64,000 bases of DNA from CAZOOK01 sp964581385 (GCA_964581385.1 CAZOOK010000016.1:1-64000); one strand, 5' to 3'. Shown: positions 7,567 to 16,871, numbered from the stretch's first letter. Notes: generated by a model not told the origin, from the letters alone. Translations and numbers: made by a program.

Positions 7567-9555
7567 GTGAATCCCTACTACCCGAAGTTGTTCAGCCCAA
7601 TGACCCTCAACGGCGTGGAGCTGAAGAATCGACTGGTCATGGCCCCGATGTCGACTTCGTACGGCGGCATCGACGGCAGTGTCACACCCCGCAACATCGC
7701 GTTTTATCGCGAGCGGGCATTGGGAGGCTTCGGTCTCATCATCGTCGAGTTCACCTGCGGTGACCCCGCGACGGGGAAAACCGAAGAGCACCAGCTGTCG
7801 CTTGAATCGCAACGCAACCTCGATGGCCACAAGCGACTGGTCGACGCCGTGCACGACGCGGGTGCCAAGGTCTTCGTGCAGCTACAGCACGGCGGCCGCT
7901 TTGCCGACCGCAAATATGTGCCCATGCCCAAGGGACCCAGCCGCGTCACGTCGCGCAAGGATCCGGGCAAGATCGTCTCGGACGAATTCTCCTCGGATGA
8001 GGTCAAGAAGCTGGTCGAAGCTTTCGGCCGGACGGCACGGCTTTCGGTCGAGGCAGGCTACGACGGTATCGAAGTCCACGCCGCTCACGGCTATCTCGTG
8101 TCGCAATTCATCTCACCACTCGGCAACCAGCGCGATGACGAATGGGGCGGCGACGCCGAGCGACGGCTCGCCTTCCCGCTGGCGATCGCCCGCGCGATCC
8201 GCGCCGAGATCGGCTCGCGGCCATTGGTCTTCCGAATCTCTGCCGACGAATTTCTGCCGGGCGGCATCACCATTGACGATAGCGAGGCGAATGCGCGTCA
8301 CCTGGTCGAAGCCGGCGTCAGTGCGATCCACGCCTCTACGGGGCGCGGACCTGACTCATTTGAAAAAGTCATGGAGCCGATGTCCACGCCTGAGGGCTGG
8401 CGCATTCCGTATGCGCGACGCCTGCGCGATGCAGCGGGCGTACCAGTGATTGCAGTGGGACAGATCCGCACACCCGACATCGCGGAGACGGCGATCACAA
8501 ACGGCGATGCCGACCTCGTGGCGCTTGGCCGTCCCTCACTCGCAGACGCCGAATGGCCGAATAAGGTTGCGGCAGGTCGATTCGAAGATGTCCGTCCCTG
8601 CACCAGCTGCAACTGGTGTATCAGCGGTGCCACGCGTCCGATGAGCTGCGCCGAAAATCCGCGCACCGGCAATGAACTGGAGCCGCTCTTGCCAACGGAT
8701 GCCGGCGCTGGCAAGCGCGCGGTCGTTATCGGAGCGGGACCCGGCGGTCTCGCCACTGCGCTGATGCTCGATCAAGCCGGTTTCGAGACGCATCTCTACG
8801 AGGCTCGGGACACCATTGGCGGCGGGCTGATCGCGTCAGGTACGCCGCCGGGCAAGGAGAAGTTCTTCTGGTATCGCGATTTCCTGGTGAGACGCCTTCA
8901 GCGCAGCGGCGTATCGGTTCACCTTAGCCATCGCGCCGATGCTGCGAAGATCATTGCCGTGCGGCCCGATGCCGTTTTCGTCGCAGCAGGGACCAAGCCT
9001 CGCGCCATGGAAATCGAAGGGATCGACTCTCCAATGGTGCTCGATGCCTATGAAGTGCTGATGGGCAAACTCGAGCACGGCCTTACGGCAGGGCAGCATA
9101 TCGTCGTCTACGGCGGCGGCGAGACCGGCTGCGAAGTCGCGGAATATTTTGCCGGGCACGGTTTGAAAGTGACGCTGATCACGCGCTCGCCGACCGACAA
9201 GCTCGCGCGCACGGCCGAAATGGTCTATCGCAAAATGCTCGTCCTCAGGCTGATGAAGAGCGCTTCGATCAAGATCGTTGCGGAAACGGCAATCGTCCGC
9301 ATCGGCGACGGCGAAATCGACGTGCGGAACGCCGGCGGCGAAGTGCGCACGCTGAAGGCCGATCGGATCGCGCTCGCCCAAGGCCGCGATCCGCAGGACG
9401 ACATGATTGGCGAATTCGTGACCGCAGGAATCCAGTGTCATGTGATCGGCGACAGCCATCAGGTCGGCCGGATCGGGCATGCCGTGCACGCCGCCTATCA
9501 CGCGATGCAGGCCATGCGGGCGCAGTCGCAGCTGGCCGAAGAACTGGCCTGCTGA
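7567..9555 (+). CDS. OYE-type NADH:flavin oxidoreductase / 2,4-dienoyl-CoA reductase-like flavoenzyme
   Basis: The 662-residue protein has the FadH/BaiCD architecture. An N-terminal OYE TIM barrel (residues 1 to about 340; KNRLVMAPMSTSYGGIDG, HAAHGYLVSQFISP, NQRDDEWGG) is followed by a 4Fe-4S cysteine cluster (CTSCNWCISG, then SCAENP). FAD- and NAD(P)-binding Rossmann halves follow (VVIGAGPGGLATALML near 390 and VVYGGGETGCEVAEYFAG near 515). The Tyr of HGYL, equivalent to the proton donor of dienoyl-CoA reductases, is kept. The start is GTG at 7567, after GGAG. Likely role: reduction of an activated C=C bond. It leads a forward unit with 9624, 10272 and perhaps 10844. Confidence 0.9.
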   Translation: MNPYYPKLFSPMTLNGVELKNRLVMAPMSTSYGGIDGSVTPRNIAFYRERALGGFGLIIVEFTCGDPATGKTEEHQLSLESQRNLDGHKRLVDAVHDAGAKVFVQLQHGGRFADRKYVPMPKGPSRVTSRKDPGKIVSDEFSSDEVKKLVEAFGRTARLSVEAGYDGIEVHAAHGYLVSQFISPLGNQRDDEWGGDAERRLAFPLAIARAIRAEIGSRPLVFRISADEFLPGGITIDDSEANARHLVEAGVSAIHASTGRGPDSFEKVMEPMSTPEGWRIPYARRLRDAAGVPVIAVGQIRTPDIAETAITNGDADLVALGRPSLADAEWPNKVAAGRFEDVRPCTSCNWCISGATRPMSCAENPRTGNELEPLLPTDAGAGKRAVVIGAGPGGLATALMLDQAGFETHLYEARDTIGGGLIASGTPPGKEKFFWYRDFLVRRLQRSGVSVHLSHRADAAKIIAVRPDAVFVAAGTKPRAMEIEGIDSPMVLDAYEVLMGKLEHGLTAGQHIVVYGGGETGCEVAEYFAGHGLKVTLITRSPTDKLARTAEMVYRKMLVLRLMKSASIKIVAETAIVRIGDGEIDVRNAGGEVRTLKADRIALAQGRDPQDDMIGEFVTAGIQCHVIGDSHQVGRIGHAVHAAYHAMQAMRAQSQLAEELAC

Positions 9556-9623
9556 CGATCGTCAACGTCGTCGCGTCCAGGCATACCGCTGCACGCAGAA
9601 CATTGAAGTGAGGAGAAGAAACG

Positions 9624-10250
9624 ATGGCATTCGACATGAGCAAATTGCTCCAGCCGGGACGTGTCGCCCTGCTGCTCTCGGAAGTACAGCGCAGCATCAT
9701 CGGCGACAGGACTCTGCGCGGACCACTAGCGGCAGCAGCGCAAGGGGCTGGTGTGATCGGCGCCAGCGCGCGTCTCGCCGAAGCCGCGCGGACTCGCGGC
9801 GCTCCGGTTGTCGACTGCCTGGTCAACACTTCCCCCGATCGCTTCGGCGCCAACACCAACGCCCGGCTTTTTCTCGGGGCGAAGGCGCAGGCGGCTGACC
9901 GCTCGCCGCACGATCCCGCCAGTGACCTCCCCTGCCCCGAAGTCTGGTGCGATGGCGACGTGCTGTCCCCACGCGATCACGGGCTGAATCCGATGGCTGA
10001 CTCGCAGCTGGATCACCGTCTGCGCAACCGCGGCATCACCACGGTGATCCTGGGGGGTGTGTCGCTGAATGTGGCTATCGCCAATCTGGCGATGGAAGCC
10101 GTCAACCATTCGTACCAGGTCATCGTCGCCCGCGATGCCGTGGCGGGCATTCCCGCCGACTACGCGGAGCTGGTGATGAAGAACACGCTTGCATTCATCG
10201 CGACGATCGCCACTGCGGACGAAATCATCGCGGCGTGGCCAAAGCCTTGA
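9624..10250 (+). CDS. Isochorismatase-fold protein lacking the usual catalytic Cys and Asp
   Basis: The 208-residue protein follows the cysteine-hydrolase/isochorismatase fold: RVALLLSEVQRSIIGD at the N-terminus, ARLAEAARTRGAPVVDCLV, LDHRLRNRGITTVILGGVS and EAVNHSYQVIVARDAVAGIP. In active members the first block carries an Asp (here Glu in SEVQ) and the last carries a nucleophilic Cys (here GGVSLNVAI, with Ser in the Cys position). It is therefore probably not a classical hydrolase; it may be a non-catalytic subgroup or use another chemistry. An AGGAGAAGAAACG ribosome site precedes the ATG. It lies 68 bases after the OYE gene and 21 bases before the NTF2-like gene, so it belongs to that operon. 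Confidence 0.8.
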   Translation: MAFDMSKLLQPGRVALLLSEVQRSIIGDRTLRGPLAAAAQGAGVIGASARLAEAARTRGAPVVDCLVNTSPDRFGANTNARLFLGAKAQAADRSPHDPASDLPCPEVWCDGDVLSPRDHGLNPMADSQLDHRLRNRGITTVILGGVSLNVAIANLAMEAVNHSYQVIVARDAVAGIPADYAELVMKNTLAFIATIATADEIIAAWPKP

Positions 10251-10271
10251 ATCGCAGTACGAGGACGGACC

Positions 10272-10697
10272 GTGAATGAGTTCGATACGAAAGCCGCAAT
10301 CAGGGAAGTGATCAACGCGTATTCAGGCGCCGCGGGCCGCCTCGACATCGAGCGCTTCTGCAGCTTTTTCGTCGAAGACGCCGAAATTCATGGTGTTGTC
10401 GAAATGTTCAAACTTCCAGGACCCTTGCGAGGACGCGAACGAATAAAAGCGTTCTTCAGCGCCGCATTCGGAAACCTGGAATGGCTCGTCCAGATGAACA
10501 ATATTACCGATGTGGTACTCGATCCGGACGGCCAAACCGCGACGACGAGCACTGCCCTAGTCGAAACGGCGAAGCGCAAGAGCGCCTCGCAGATCGTCAT
10601 GATCGGTCGCTACGACGACCACTTGCAGCTCACTCAGGAAGGTTGGCGATTCACACAGCGCAAGCTCAACGTCTATCGCTTCAGCGAAGTTCCCTGA
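10272..10697 (+). CDS. NTF2/SnoaL-like protein
   Basis: The 141-residue protein has the SnoaL_4/NTF2 cone fold pattern: KAAIREVINAYSGAAGRLD, FCSFFVEDAEIHGV, GRERIKAFF and GRYDDHLQLTQEGWRFTQRK. Family members include ketosteroid isomerases, dehydratases, small dioxygenase beta subunits and structural proteins. The WRFxxRK ending is frequent in those found near ring-hydroxylating oxygenases. The start is GTG at 10272, with GAGGA upstream. It sits between the isochorismatase-fold gene and a Rieske oxygenase, consistent with a role in the same pathway, as enzyme or as a small subunit; the latter is speculative. Confidence 0.75.
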   Translation: MNEFDTKAAIREVINAYSGAAGRLDIERFCSFFVEDAEIHGVVEMFKLPGPLRGRERIKAFFSAAFGNLEWLVQMNNITDVVLDPDGQTATTSTALVETAKRKSASQIVMIGRYDDHLQLTQEGWRFTQRKLNVYRFSEVP

Positions 10698-10723
10698 TTG
10701 CGTCCACGGCGCGCGACAGGATA

Positions 10724-10761
10724 CGACGGCCAACAATCATCGCGCCATGCGATGGCCGTCG
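10724..10761. other. Nested inverted repeat between NTF2-like and Rieske genes
   Basis: CGACGGCCA (10724-10732) pairs with TGGCCGTCG (10753-10761). Inside the loop CATCGC and GCGATG can also pair. It could be an attenuator, a weak terminator or an operator ahead of the Rieske gene. There is no U-run. Confidence 0.4.
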
Positions 10762-10843
10762 CCTGGAGGAGTCGGTATTTGCCGGCTTGCCGGGGTACTC
10801 AAAAAGGTAGCTATTTGAGAATTGGATCCAGAGAGGAACGGCA

Positions 10844-12187
10844 GTGAGCGACTCAAGCATTCAGAACTATGCTAGCCCGGACGAAAGCCGCAAGAGCAAT
10901 ACGTCGAAATTCGTAGTCAAAGAAACTTATTACGCTCAGGAATATGTAGAACGCGAATTTCGGCGCCTGTGGCCGCGGGTGTGGCAAATGGCTTGCCGCG
11001 AGGAGGAATTGGCCGAAGTCGGGGATTGCGTCACCTATGACATCGGCAACGAGTCTGTGATCATCGTGCGCTCAGGGCCCGACCGGCTCCAGGCTTTCCA
11101 CAATGTCTGCCTTCATCGCGGTCGACGGCTGGTGCAAGACGGTTGTCATATAAGCAACTTTCGCTGCGGGTTCCACGGCTGGCGCTGGGATCTCGACGGT
11201 GCCAATCAGCACGTCACCCAGCGGGAAGACTGGTGCGGAAAGCTCGACCACGACGATCTGAGCCTCGGCAAAGTCCGCTTCGACACCTGGGGCGGTTTCG
11301 TGTTTCTGACTTTCGATCCGGATGCCGAGCCTTTGCTTAAGTATCTTGGCGAAGCGGCTCAGGCGCTGGCTCCGTTCGAGCTCGACAAGATGCGTTATCG
11401 GTGGCGCAAGTGGCTCATTATGCCTGCCAATTGGAAGGTGGCGCTCGAAGCCTTCAATGAAGGCTATCACGTGGCAATCACGCATCACCCGCTCAATCGC
11501 TTCGGTACGAGCCAGTTCTCTAGCAAGACGGCCGGCAGACACAGCTCGTTCGGTAGCGTTGTTTCCAAGCTGCGTCCGGAATCAGCTATTCGCGACGCCG
11601 CGGTAATGAATACCGATATCCGACAGTCGATAGCGGATTTCTTCCGCTACCTCAAAAAAGAAATCGATTCCAACATGACCGATTCGATGGTCCATGCGGC
11701 GCAATTGCTGCCCGCGACCACGCCTGAAAATGCCTCCCCTTCGGAAGTTATGGCCAAGCTCACCGAGATGGCCATGGCAATCGATGCCGAGCAAGGGGTG
11801 GAGTGGCCGAATATAACGCCAGAGCAGTACCGGCGCGCGGGCATCGACTGGCACATCTTTCCAAACATGGTGTTGTTGCCCATGGCGACGAATTGCCTCG
11901 GCTATCGTGCGCGCCCGAATGGCAATGACCCTGACAGCTGTATTTTTGAGGTTTACCAGCTCGAACGCATGCCTTCCGATACCATCCGAAAAGTGCAGAA
12001 CCTGCGTAACGACGACATCACGGACCAAGCATTCTGGGGAGAGATCCTGCTACAGGACTTCCAGCAGATGGAAGCCACGCATCGGGGCATCAAGTCGAGC
12101 GGCTACAAGGGTCCGCGGCTCAATCCATTCCAGGAAACCGCGATCGAGAATTTCCACCGCAGCTACCACGAATATTTGAGCGATTGA
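10844..12187 (+). CDS. Rieske [2Fe-2S] ring-hydroxylating oxygenase, large subunit
   Basis: The 447-residue protein has a Rieske domain with CLH (about residue 89) and CGFH (about 108) binding the 2Fe-2S cluster. Its catalytic domain contains NWKVALEAFNEGYHVAITHH (about 198-217), holding the mononuclear iron ligands and the bridging acid. It would use O2 and electrons from a ferredoxin/reductase to hydroxylate or demethylate a substrate. No electron-transfer partner or typical beta subunit is adjacent, although the NTF2-like gene upstream has the fold of beta subunits. The start is GTG at 10844, after GAGAGGA. It probably belongs with the OYE unit, although the 146-base spacing leaves room for its own promoter. 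Confidence 0.9.
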   Translation: MSDSSIQNYASPDESRKSNTSKFVVKETYYAQEYVEREFRRLWPRVWQMACREEELAEVGDCVTYDIGNESVIIVRSGPDRLQAFHNVCLHRGRRLVQDGCHISNFRCGFHGWRWDLDGANQHVTQREDWCGKLDHDDLSLGKVRFDTWGGFVFLTFDPDAEPLLKYLGEAAQALAPFELDKMRYRWRKWLIMPANWKVALEAFNEGYHVAITHHPLNRFGTSQFSSKTAGRHSSFGSVVSKLRPESAIRDAAVMNTDIRQSIADFFRYLKKEIDSNMTDSMVHAAQLLPATTPENASPSEVMAKLTEMAMAIDAEQGVEWPNITPEQYRRAGIDWHIFPNMVLLPMATNCLGYRARPNGNDPDSCIFEVYQLERMPSDTIRKVQNLRNDDITDQAFWGEILLQDFQQMEATHRGIKSSGYKGPRLNPFQETAIENFHRSYHEYLSD

Positions 12188-12581
12188 GGCTATCGGATCG
12201 ACGAAGCGGCAGGTGTGCTCAGCCCGAAGGGCAAAAAGCGAGCGCACGGTGGTCACTACGACATTGGCGTTGTCGAGACGTCAATAGAAGCGGGGCATCC
12301 TAGAAATTTGCGCTTTCCCCTAGTAGAGGAGAGGTGCGCAAGTTTAGTTCACCGCACAGCGTCCGACAAATACGTCGCTTGGCCCGATGTTTCTATCGAT
12401 GAGCTTTATCTGCTGGGCGGTCATAACTCGGCTATATCATCTGGTAACAAAGCTGTGCCAATTAGGAAGAAATCGAGCAGCGGCCGTTGATCGCACCTTC
12501 TCAACCCAGGAGTCACACGAAGCACTAAATGAAATGCGCCGGTCACCACAATTACCTGATTTTTACATGTCATTAAATAAT
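12188..12581. other. Intergenic region between convergent genes
   Basis: No convincing gene is seen. An imperfect hairpin around 12305-12344 (TTGCGC paired with GCGCAA, with a CT/AG-rich inner part) may serve as a terminator between the convergent Rieske and NTF2-like genes. The rest is featureless. Confidence 0.35.
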
Positions 12582-12971
12582 TCATTGTCCAGAAAGCGAA
12601 CCCAGAACGTCAGTTGCATATTTCGAATCGTTATACTCCTTCGAGCAACGAATTTTTTCACCTTCGAACTCGAATAAAAAGTGATAGGTGTTGTTATAAG
12701 TGCCCCCGCCGATCAGGTCTACAAAAGATTCCGCCTCCACCGCAACGCGATCTTTCTCAGCGGTAATTCCGTGCACAATCATTCGGCCCACACCACGGCG
12801 CAATGTTGCGAACGCATCGATCAGCTGCTGAAACTCCATTCTGGTCAGACGCCTCCGCCCCGGTACCCACCAATAGGCATCCGACGTAATCAGCGTATCG
12901 TCTATGACACCGCGGGTGATCTGCTCGATCATTTTCAGCGCAACCCGCTTATTCGCTTCGATGTCACTCAT
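12582..12971 (-). CDS. NTF2/SnoaL-like protein
   Basis: The 129-residue protein starts MSDIEANKRVALKMIEQITR and contains AYWWVPGRRRLTRMEF, GMIVHGITAEKDRVAVEAES and GGTYNNTYHFLFEFEGEKI. This is the signature of SnoaL-like/limonene-epoxide-hydrolase-like proteins, with the YNNxYHFxFEFEGxKI strand pair typical of this subgroup. The chemistry of these proteins varies and cannot be read from sequence. It is the last gene of a reverse unit behind the SDR and the DapB-like dehydrogenase, so it may act on their substrate or product, for example in an isomerisation or hydration. Confidence 0.75.
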   Translation of the reverse strand: MSDIEANKRVALKMIEQITRGVIDDTLITSDAYWWVPGRRRLTRMEFQQLIDAFATLRRGVGRMIVHGITAEKDRVAVEAESFVDLIGGGTYNNTYHFLFEFEGEKIRCSKEYNDSKYATDVLGSLSGQ

Positions 12972-13081
12972 TGTCGTTTCTCAGTCATCTGACATGCACT
13001 CAACTGAGATGCATTGATGGGTCGCCAAACTCCACGGTCCTAAAGCGAAAGTGCCCCCCCCACCTCGATACGGGGCCGATT

Positions 13082-13873
13082 CTATAAATCTGGCAGCTTG
13101 AAAGGCAGATTCGTATCCTGGATGCCTCCGTCTATGTTGAGAATCGCTCCAGTAACATAGGACGCGCCAGGCGAGCATAAATACAGTGCGGCAAGACCGA
13201 CGTCATTGGCACTGCCGACCGATTTCAATGGAGTTTTCTCGATCAGCTTTTCGCGAAATCCCGCATCCATATCGAAGGTTTGCTGCAATGCCGGTGTCAT
13301 GACGGCGCCCAACGCAAGGGCATTGACGCGAATTTTCGGTGCCAGTTCCTCGGCCATGTTGCGCGTCAAATGATTAAGCGCCGCTTTCGCCACGCCATAC
13401 GACAGCATGCCGCGAATGCCGATGTGGCCGGCGCCAGAGGATATGTTCAATATGGCGCCACCACCACTTTTCAACATCGGCCGTGTGGCGATGCGGCTCA
13501 ACAAAAATGCCGACGTCGTGTTCCAGTCGAAATGATGCTTGAATTCGGTCGCGCTGATATCGAGAAACGGTTTGTAATCGTTACCGCCCGCGTTGTTGAC
13601 GACAATATCGATGTGGCCCAGCTGCTGCACTGTCATATCGACCAAACGCTGCAGCTCGTCTTCCTTCATCACATCGGCGATGATCGCGATGGCACTCCCG
13701 CCTGCCGCCTTTATTTCACTGACAGTGGTTTCGATTTCTTTTTGCGTGCGTGCTGAACACACCACGGTCGCGCCACCTTCGGCCAATGCGTGCGCGATGC
13801 CGCGCCCCACGCCACGGCCGGCGCCGGTCACAATCGCCACCTTGCCATCTATACGTAAACGTTCAATTGCCAC
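13082..13873 (-). CDS. Short-chain dehydrogenase/reductase (SDR)
   Basis: This classical SDR of 263 residues has TGAGRGVG (cofactor loop, about residues 17-24), NNAGG (about 95), NISSGAG with the catalytic Ser and SYGVAK with Tyr and Lys (about 160-164). The C-terminus is short. It should oxidise an alcohol or reduce a ketone with NAD(P)(H). It lies 67 bases after the DapB-like gene and 110 bases before the NTF2-like gene, so the three probably form one transcription unit controlled from the divergent GlxA/AraC promoter region. The substrate is unknown. Confidence 0.9.
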   Translation of the reverse strand: MAIERLRIDGKVAIVTGAGRGVGRGIAHALAEGGATVVCSARTQKEIETTVSEIKAAGGSAIAIIADVMKEDELQRLVDMTVQQLGHIDIVVNNAGGNDYKPFLDISATEFKHHFDWNTTSAFLLSRIATRPMLKSGGGAILNISSGAGHIGIRGMLSYGVAKAALNHLTRNMAEELAPKIRVNALALGAVMTPALQQTFDMDAGFREKLIEKTPLKSVGSANDVGLAALYLCSPGASYVTGAILNIDGGIQDTNLPFKLPDL

Positions 13874-13940
13874 GCCGCTCTCCCCAGTTATTTCGCTTCA
13901 ATTGCCATGTGACCGTGACCACGCGCGACGGTTGAAAAGC

Positions 13941-15023
13941 CTATCGCAGGCCACCGAAGCTGCCGATAATCGGAAGATCCAGCAATGTTTTGATGCCGGG
14001 GTTTGCGTTGCAGACATATGGAATTGCGTTGACCGCATGCATACCCGTGCCGATCACCGCAGCGTTTTCGCCGCCCTGATTGAATTTCGGATTGTCTGGA
14101 TCAAAGCTCGCACAGGTCGACACCTTGCATTGATACGATGGGGTACCTTCGACGGTCACTGTCCACTCCACTTCTTTTTCGGACCCGATTGGCCATGCGG
14201 GTTCGATATCCATCGTCGTCTTCCAGTAGGTTCGCAAGATGATGGCAGGCTTCCCATTGACGATGCCCTGCCACTCAAAACGGCGGCAGCCCACGGTGCC
14301 CGGCTCAATCGTCCGATCTTTCGAAATTACAACGCGTGACTTCGCAATCGCCACCTGGTGATTGGCGATGACCTTTTCCAAGGTCACGCCGAGATGATCC
14401 ACGATCATTTCCATCGATTCGCGAAAATACGCGCTCATCCATGCGATAAAGGGGTTGTCCGGACGCAATGCCTCCGCCGGCAATTTCCCGAATCCGATAT
14501 TGTCCATCATGATTTCAGGCGCCTGCGCGGTATACAAGCGCACGTCCGACACTTCCTGCACAGTAATCTGCTTCGCCTTGTAACTTAGCCCCGACAGAGT
14601 CAGCGGCAGCACGTCGCTCATGAATGCAGGATTGATTCCCGAGCCATGAAAAACGCTGCTTCCGGCGATGCAGGCACTTTGGATTTTATCGACGATCTCT
14701 TTGCCGTAGGTTTTGGGATACATGTTGCCGGCAGTAGTGATCACGTTCACGCCCGCTCGCAACAACTGGGCAATTTCATCGTGATTCGGCAGCATCGGTA
14801 TGTAGAGTATGCAATCGGCATCGGCCAGCGGCAGATCTTTAACGTCGATGACTGCGTTAATACCGGTGGCCGGCAGCCCAACGATCGCACCGGCGTCAAG
14901 TCCGACTTTATCCTGGCTATATACCTTTACGCCGACCAAATTCAATTGCGGGTGATCAATCACCGCGCGCAGGGTGTGCTTGCCGACCGTGCCAGTCCCC
15001 CATTGAATGATGCGATAGCTCAT
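13941..15023 (-). CDS. DapB-like NAD(P)-binding dehydrogenase (dihydrodipicolinate-reductase-like)
   Basis: The 360-residue protein begins SYRIIQWGTGTVGKHTLRA, an N-terminal Rossmann motif (WGTGTVG), and contains ADCILYIPMLPN, GVNVITTAGNMYP and FHGSGINPAF. This matches the family annotated as dihydrodipicolinate reductase or NAD(P)H-dependent amine dehydrogenase, related to 2,4-diaminopentanoate dehydrogenase. Proteobacterial and actinobacterial members of this size often sit in steroid or terpenoid gene clusters, but the reaction is unproven. A strong GGGAGGAG site precedes the ATG. It is the first gene of the reverse unit and faces the GlxA-type regulator. Confidence 0.8.
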   Translation of the reverse strand: MSYRIIQWGTGTVGKHTLRAVIDHPQLNLVGVKVYSQDKVGLDAGAIVGLPATGINAVIDVKDLPLADADCILYIPMLPNHDEIAQLLRAGVNVITTAGNMYPKTYGKEIVDKIQSACIAGSSVFHGSGINPAFMSDVLPLTLSGLSYKAKQITVQEVSDVRLYTAQAPEIMMDNIGFGKLPAEALRPDNPFIAWMSAYFRESMEMIVDHLGVTLEKVIANHQVAIAKSRVVISKDRTIEPGTVGCRRFEWQGIVNGKPAIILRTYWKTTMDIEPAWPIGSEKEVEWTVTVEGTPSYQCKVSTCASFDPDNPKFNQGGENAAVIGTGMHAVNAIPYVCNANPGIKTLLDLPIIGSFGGLR

Positions 15024-15178
15024 TTCTCCTCCCGACCTTATCGTTGGTATCGATTGTCACGCGGTACTGATTGGTCCATATTACAAACTCTGTCGCTGAA
15101 TTCTAATGGGCGAATACGCCAAATACTGGCCATTCTGGCCGAGCGATGGAAGCCGACTTTAAAGCAGAGAGATTGAAC

Positions 15179-16126
15179 ATGCGCGTTGCGATCGCCGTTA
15201 CTCGCGAATCGATCGTATCGGTCGTTGCCTACGCTTATGAAGTTATTGATTTCTGCGTGCGCACACAGCCTGTCGATGTTGATGATGCGCGGGTTTTTGC
15301 GGTCAGCAGTGAATCGGAGGCATCGTTCCAGCGCCGTTTTGGCTTTATTGAATTTTTCGATTCCCTTCTGTCCGTGCCGGTCGATTGGGTATTTGTGCCG
15401 GCACTCGAAATTACACGCCCATGGACGGCAGCGCAGTACAAACCACTGATTCAATGGCTGCGACGGAGTGCCGAGCGCGGTGCATTAATAACCAGCGTAG
15501 GTACTGGTTCGTTTCTGCTCGCAGAAGCCGGATTACTCGATGACAAAGAAGCCGTCACGTATTCGCAGTACGCGGATTACTTTTCCGGCCGCTACCCACG
15601 CATCGCACTGCGGCTGGATACACACTGGGTGCGGAGCGAAGGCTTGCTACTATCCGGCGATATGCCATGGCAGGAGTTATTGCTTGCGGTCATTGGCGAG
15701 CACTGGGGAATGCAAACTGCGCAATTGGCGGCGAATACATACGCACTGCATTGGGATTATTTGATCGATACGCCCGCCGCACAATTAGCGCCACTCGATC
15801 CAACTGTAGCTCAGGCGCAGCGCTGGCTGTCCGAGCATCTCGCCGAACACGATCTGATCAATCGCTGCTGCGAATACCTTTCGCTATCACGCCGCACATT
15901 CAATCGTCGCTTCAAAGATGCAACCGGCATGACGCCAACGGATTTTCTACGGCAGACGCGCTTAAAGACCAGTCAAAATCTGCTGATGTTCACCCGTCGC
16001 AGCGTCGAAGACATCTGCTACAGCATAGGATATGACGATATCGGCGCGTTTTATAAACTGTTCCGCCGACACCTTGGCACTTCGCCGAATAAATTTCGCA
16101 AGCAATTTACAAGCGCTGGATATTGA
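15179..16126 (+). CDS. GlxA-type AraC-family transcriptional regulator
   Basis: The protein of about 315 residues combines an N-terminal DJ-1/PfpI-like domain (AIAVTRESIVSVVAYAYEV, WVFVPALEITRPW, SVGTGSFLLAEAGLLDD) with a C-terminal AraC double HTH (DLINRCCEYLSLSRRTFNRR and SVEDICYSIGYDDIGAFYK). The nucleophile position of the amidotransferase-like domain, normally Cys in the GxCTGAF-type motif, is Thr here, so the domain is presumably only a sensor. I prefer ATG 15179 over 15146 because family members start just before the first beta strand. It is divergent from the DapB-like/SDR/NTF2 unit, its likely target. Confidence 0.85.
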   Translation: MRVAIAVTRESIVSVVAYAYEVIDFCVRTQPVDVDDARVFAVSSESEASFQRRFGFIEFFDSLLSVPVDWVFVPALEITRPWTAAQYKPLIQWLRRSAERGALITSVGTGSFLLAEAGLLDDKEAVTYSQYADYFSGRYPRIALRLDTHWVRSEGLLLSGDMPWQELLLAVIGEHWGMQTAQLAANTYALHWDYLIDTPAAQLAPLDPTVAQAQRWLSEHLAEHDLINRCCEYLSLSRRTFNRRFKDATGMTPTDFLRQTRLKTSQNLLMFTRRSVEDICYSIGYDDIGAFYKLFRRHLGTSPNKFRKQFTSAGY

Positions 16127-16328
16127 TATCACGGGACATCAAATCGCGGTGCTTAACTAAAACCGTGATCTCCTGCCGTCGATAAGGGCGTGTTGTCAGT
16201 CCTACTCTGGGAAGTTGCCGTCTGCACGTCTTGAAATAGTCCGACTAATCTCTGGAAAAGAGGTATCGATTCGTCGAAATTTGCTCGGGCCGACTGAACC
16301 TGACCCGAAATGACGCCAGATGGTCGCG

Positions 16329-16862
16329 CTATTTCGGGGCCGAATCCCGATTGGGACGCCGGACAAAGACGTGGTGAACAACCGCATCCCAGGCGTTGTG
16401 AATGCCGGTGAAAAGCAGCAGCAATGTTGCAGCACCCACGCCAAACAGTGCCTCATGAATCCTTGTCTGCACCAGGAGGGCTGAGAGCAACAGCAGGGCG
16501 TAAGACAGGAATGGCAGCAGGAAGTGAAAGCTCCAATCTTCAAGATCCGGGCTATAGACGTCCTGCAACCGAATGCGTTTCACAACAATGAGCGAATAGG
16601 CAATCCCGCCAATACCGACCATTCCCCAGGTTGTCGCCGCGACAATCGCGTTTTCCCAGGGCGCACGTGCCAATGCTGACAATAGCAGCGCCGCGCCGAA
16701 GTGAATGACGGTCGGAGTCGCAAAGGCCTTGCTTGCCTCCACGGCTCGCGGCGGAGGATGCTCGGCGATCAGGGTCATGACGACAAATTGCAGACCGATC
16801 AAGGCGCCTGCGGCGGAGCCTACAATCACATAGAAGCTATCCCATTCAGCCAAGGCATTCAT
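16329..16862 (-). CDS. Hypothetical integral membrane protein
   Basis: The 177-residue protein has about five hydrophobic segments: FYVIVGSAAGALIGLQFVVM, FGAALLLSALA, IVAATTWGMVGIGGIAYSLI, FLLPFLSYALLLLSALLV and LFGVGAATLLLLFTGIHNAW. It ends in a basic tail (FVRRPNRD). I do not recognise a characterised family. Its ATG lies ten bases past the last stop of the decarboxylase relic, as if it was once the second gene of that unit. Confidence 0.65.
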   Translation of the reverse strand: MNALAEWDSFYVIVGSAAGALIGLQFVVMTLIAEHPPPRAVEASKAFATPTVIHFGAALLLSALARAPWENAIVAATTWGMVGIGGIAYSLIVVKRIRLQDVYSPDLEDWSFHFLLPFLSYALLLLSALLVQTRIHEALFGVGAATLLLLFTGIHNAWDAVVHHVFVRRPNRDSAPK

Positions 16863-16871
16863 GTCGACTCC

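Noticed and set aside
7299..7763. Forward frame upstream of the OYE gene
   Set aside because: It overlaps the start of a strong gene in another frame, lacks a ribosome site and has no domain.
8836..9501. Reverse 221-codon frame inside the OYE gene
   Set aside because: The forward protein is a complete multi-domain enzyme; the antisense product has no domain.
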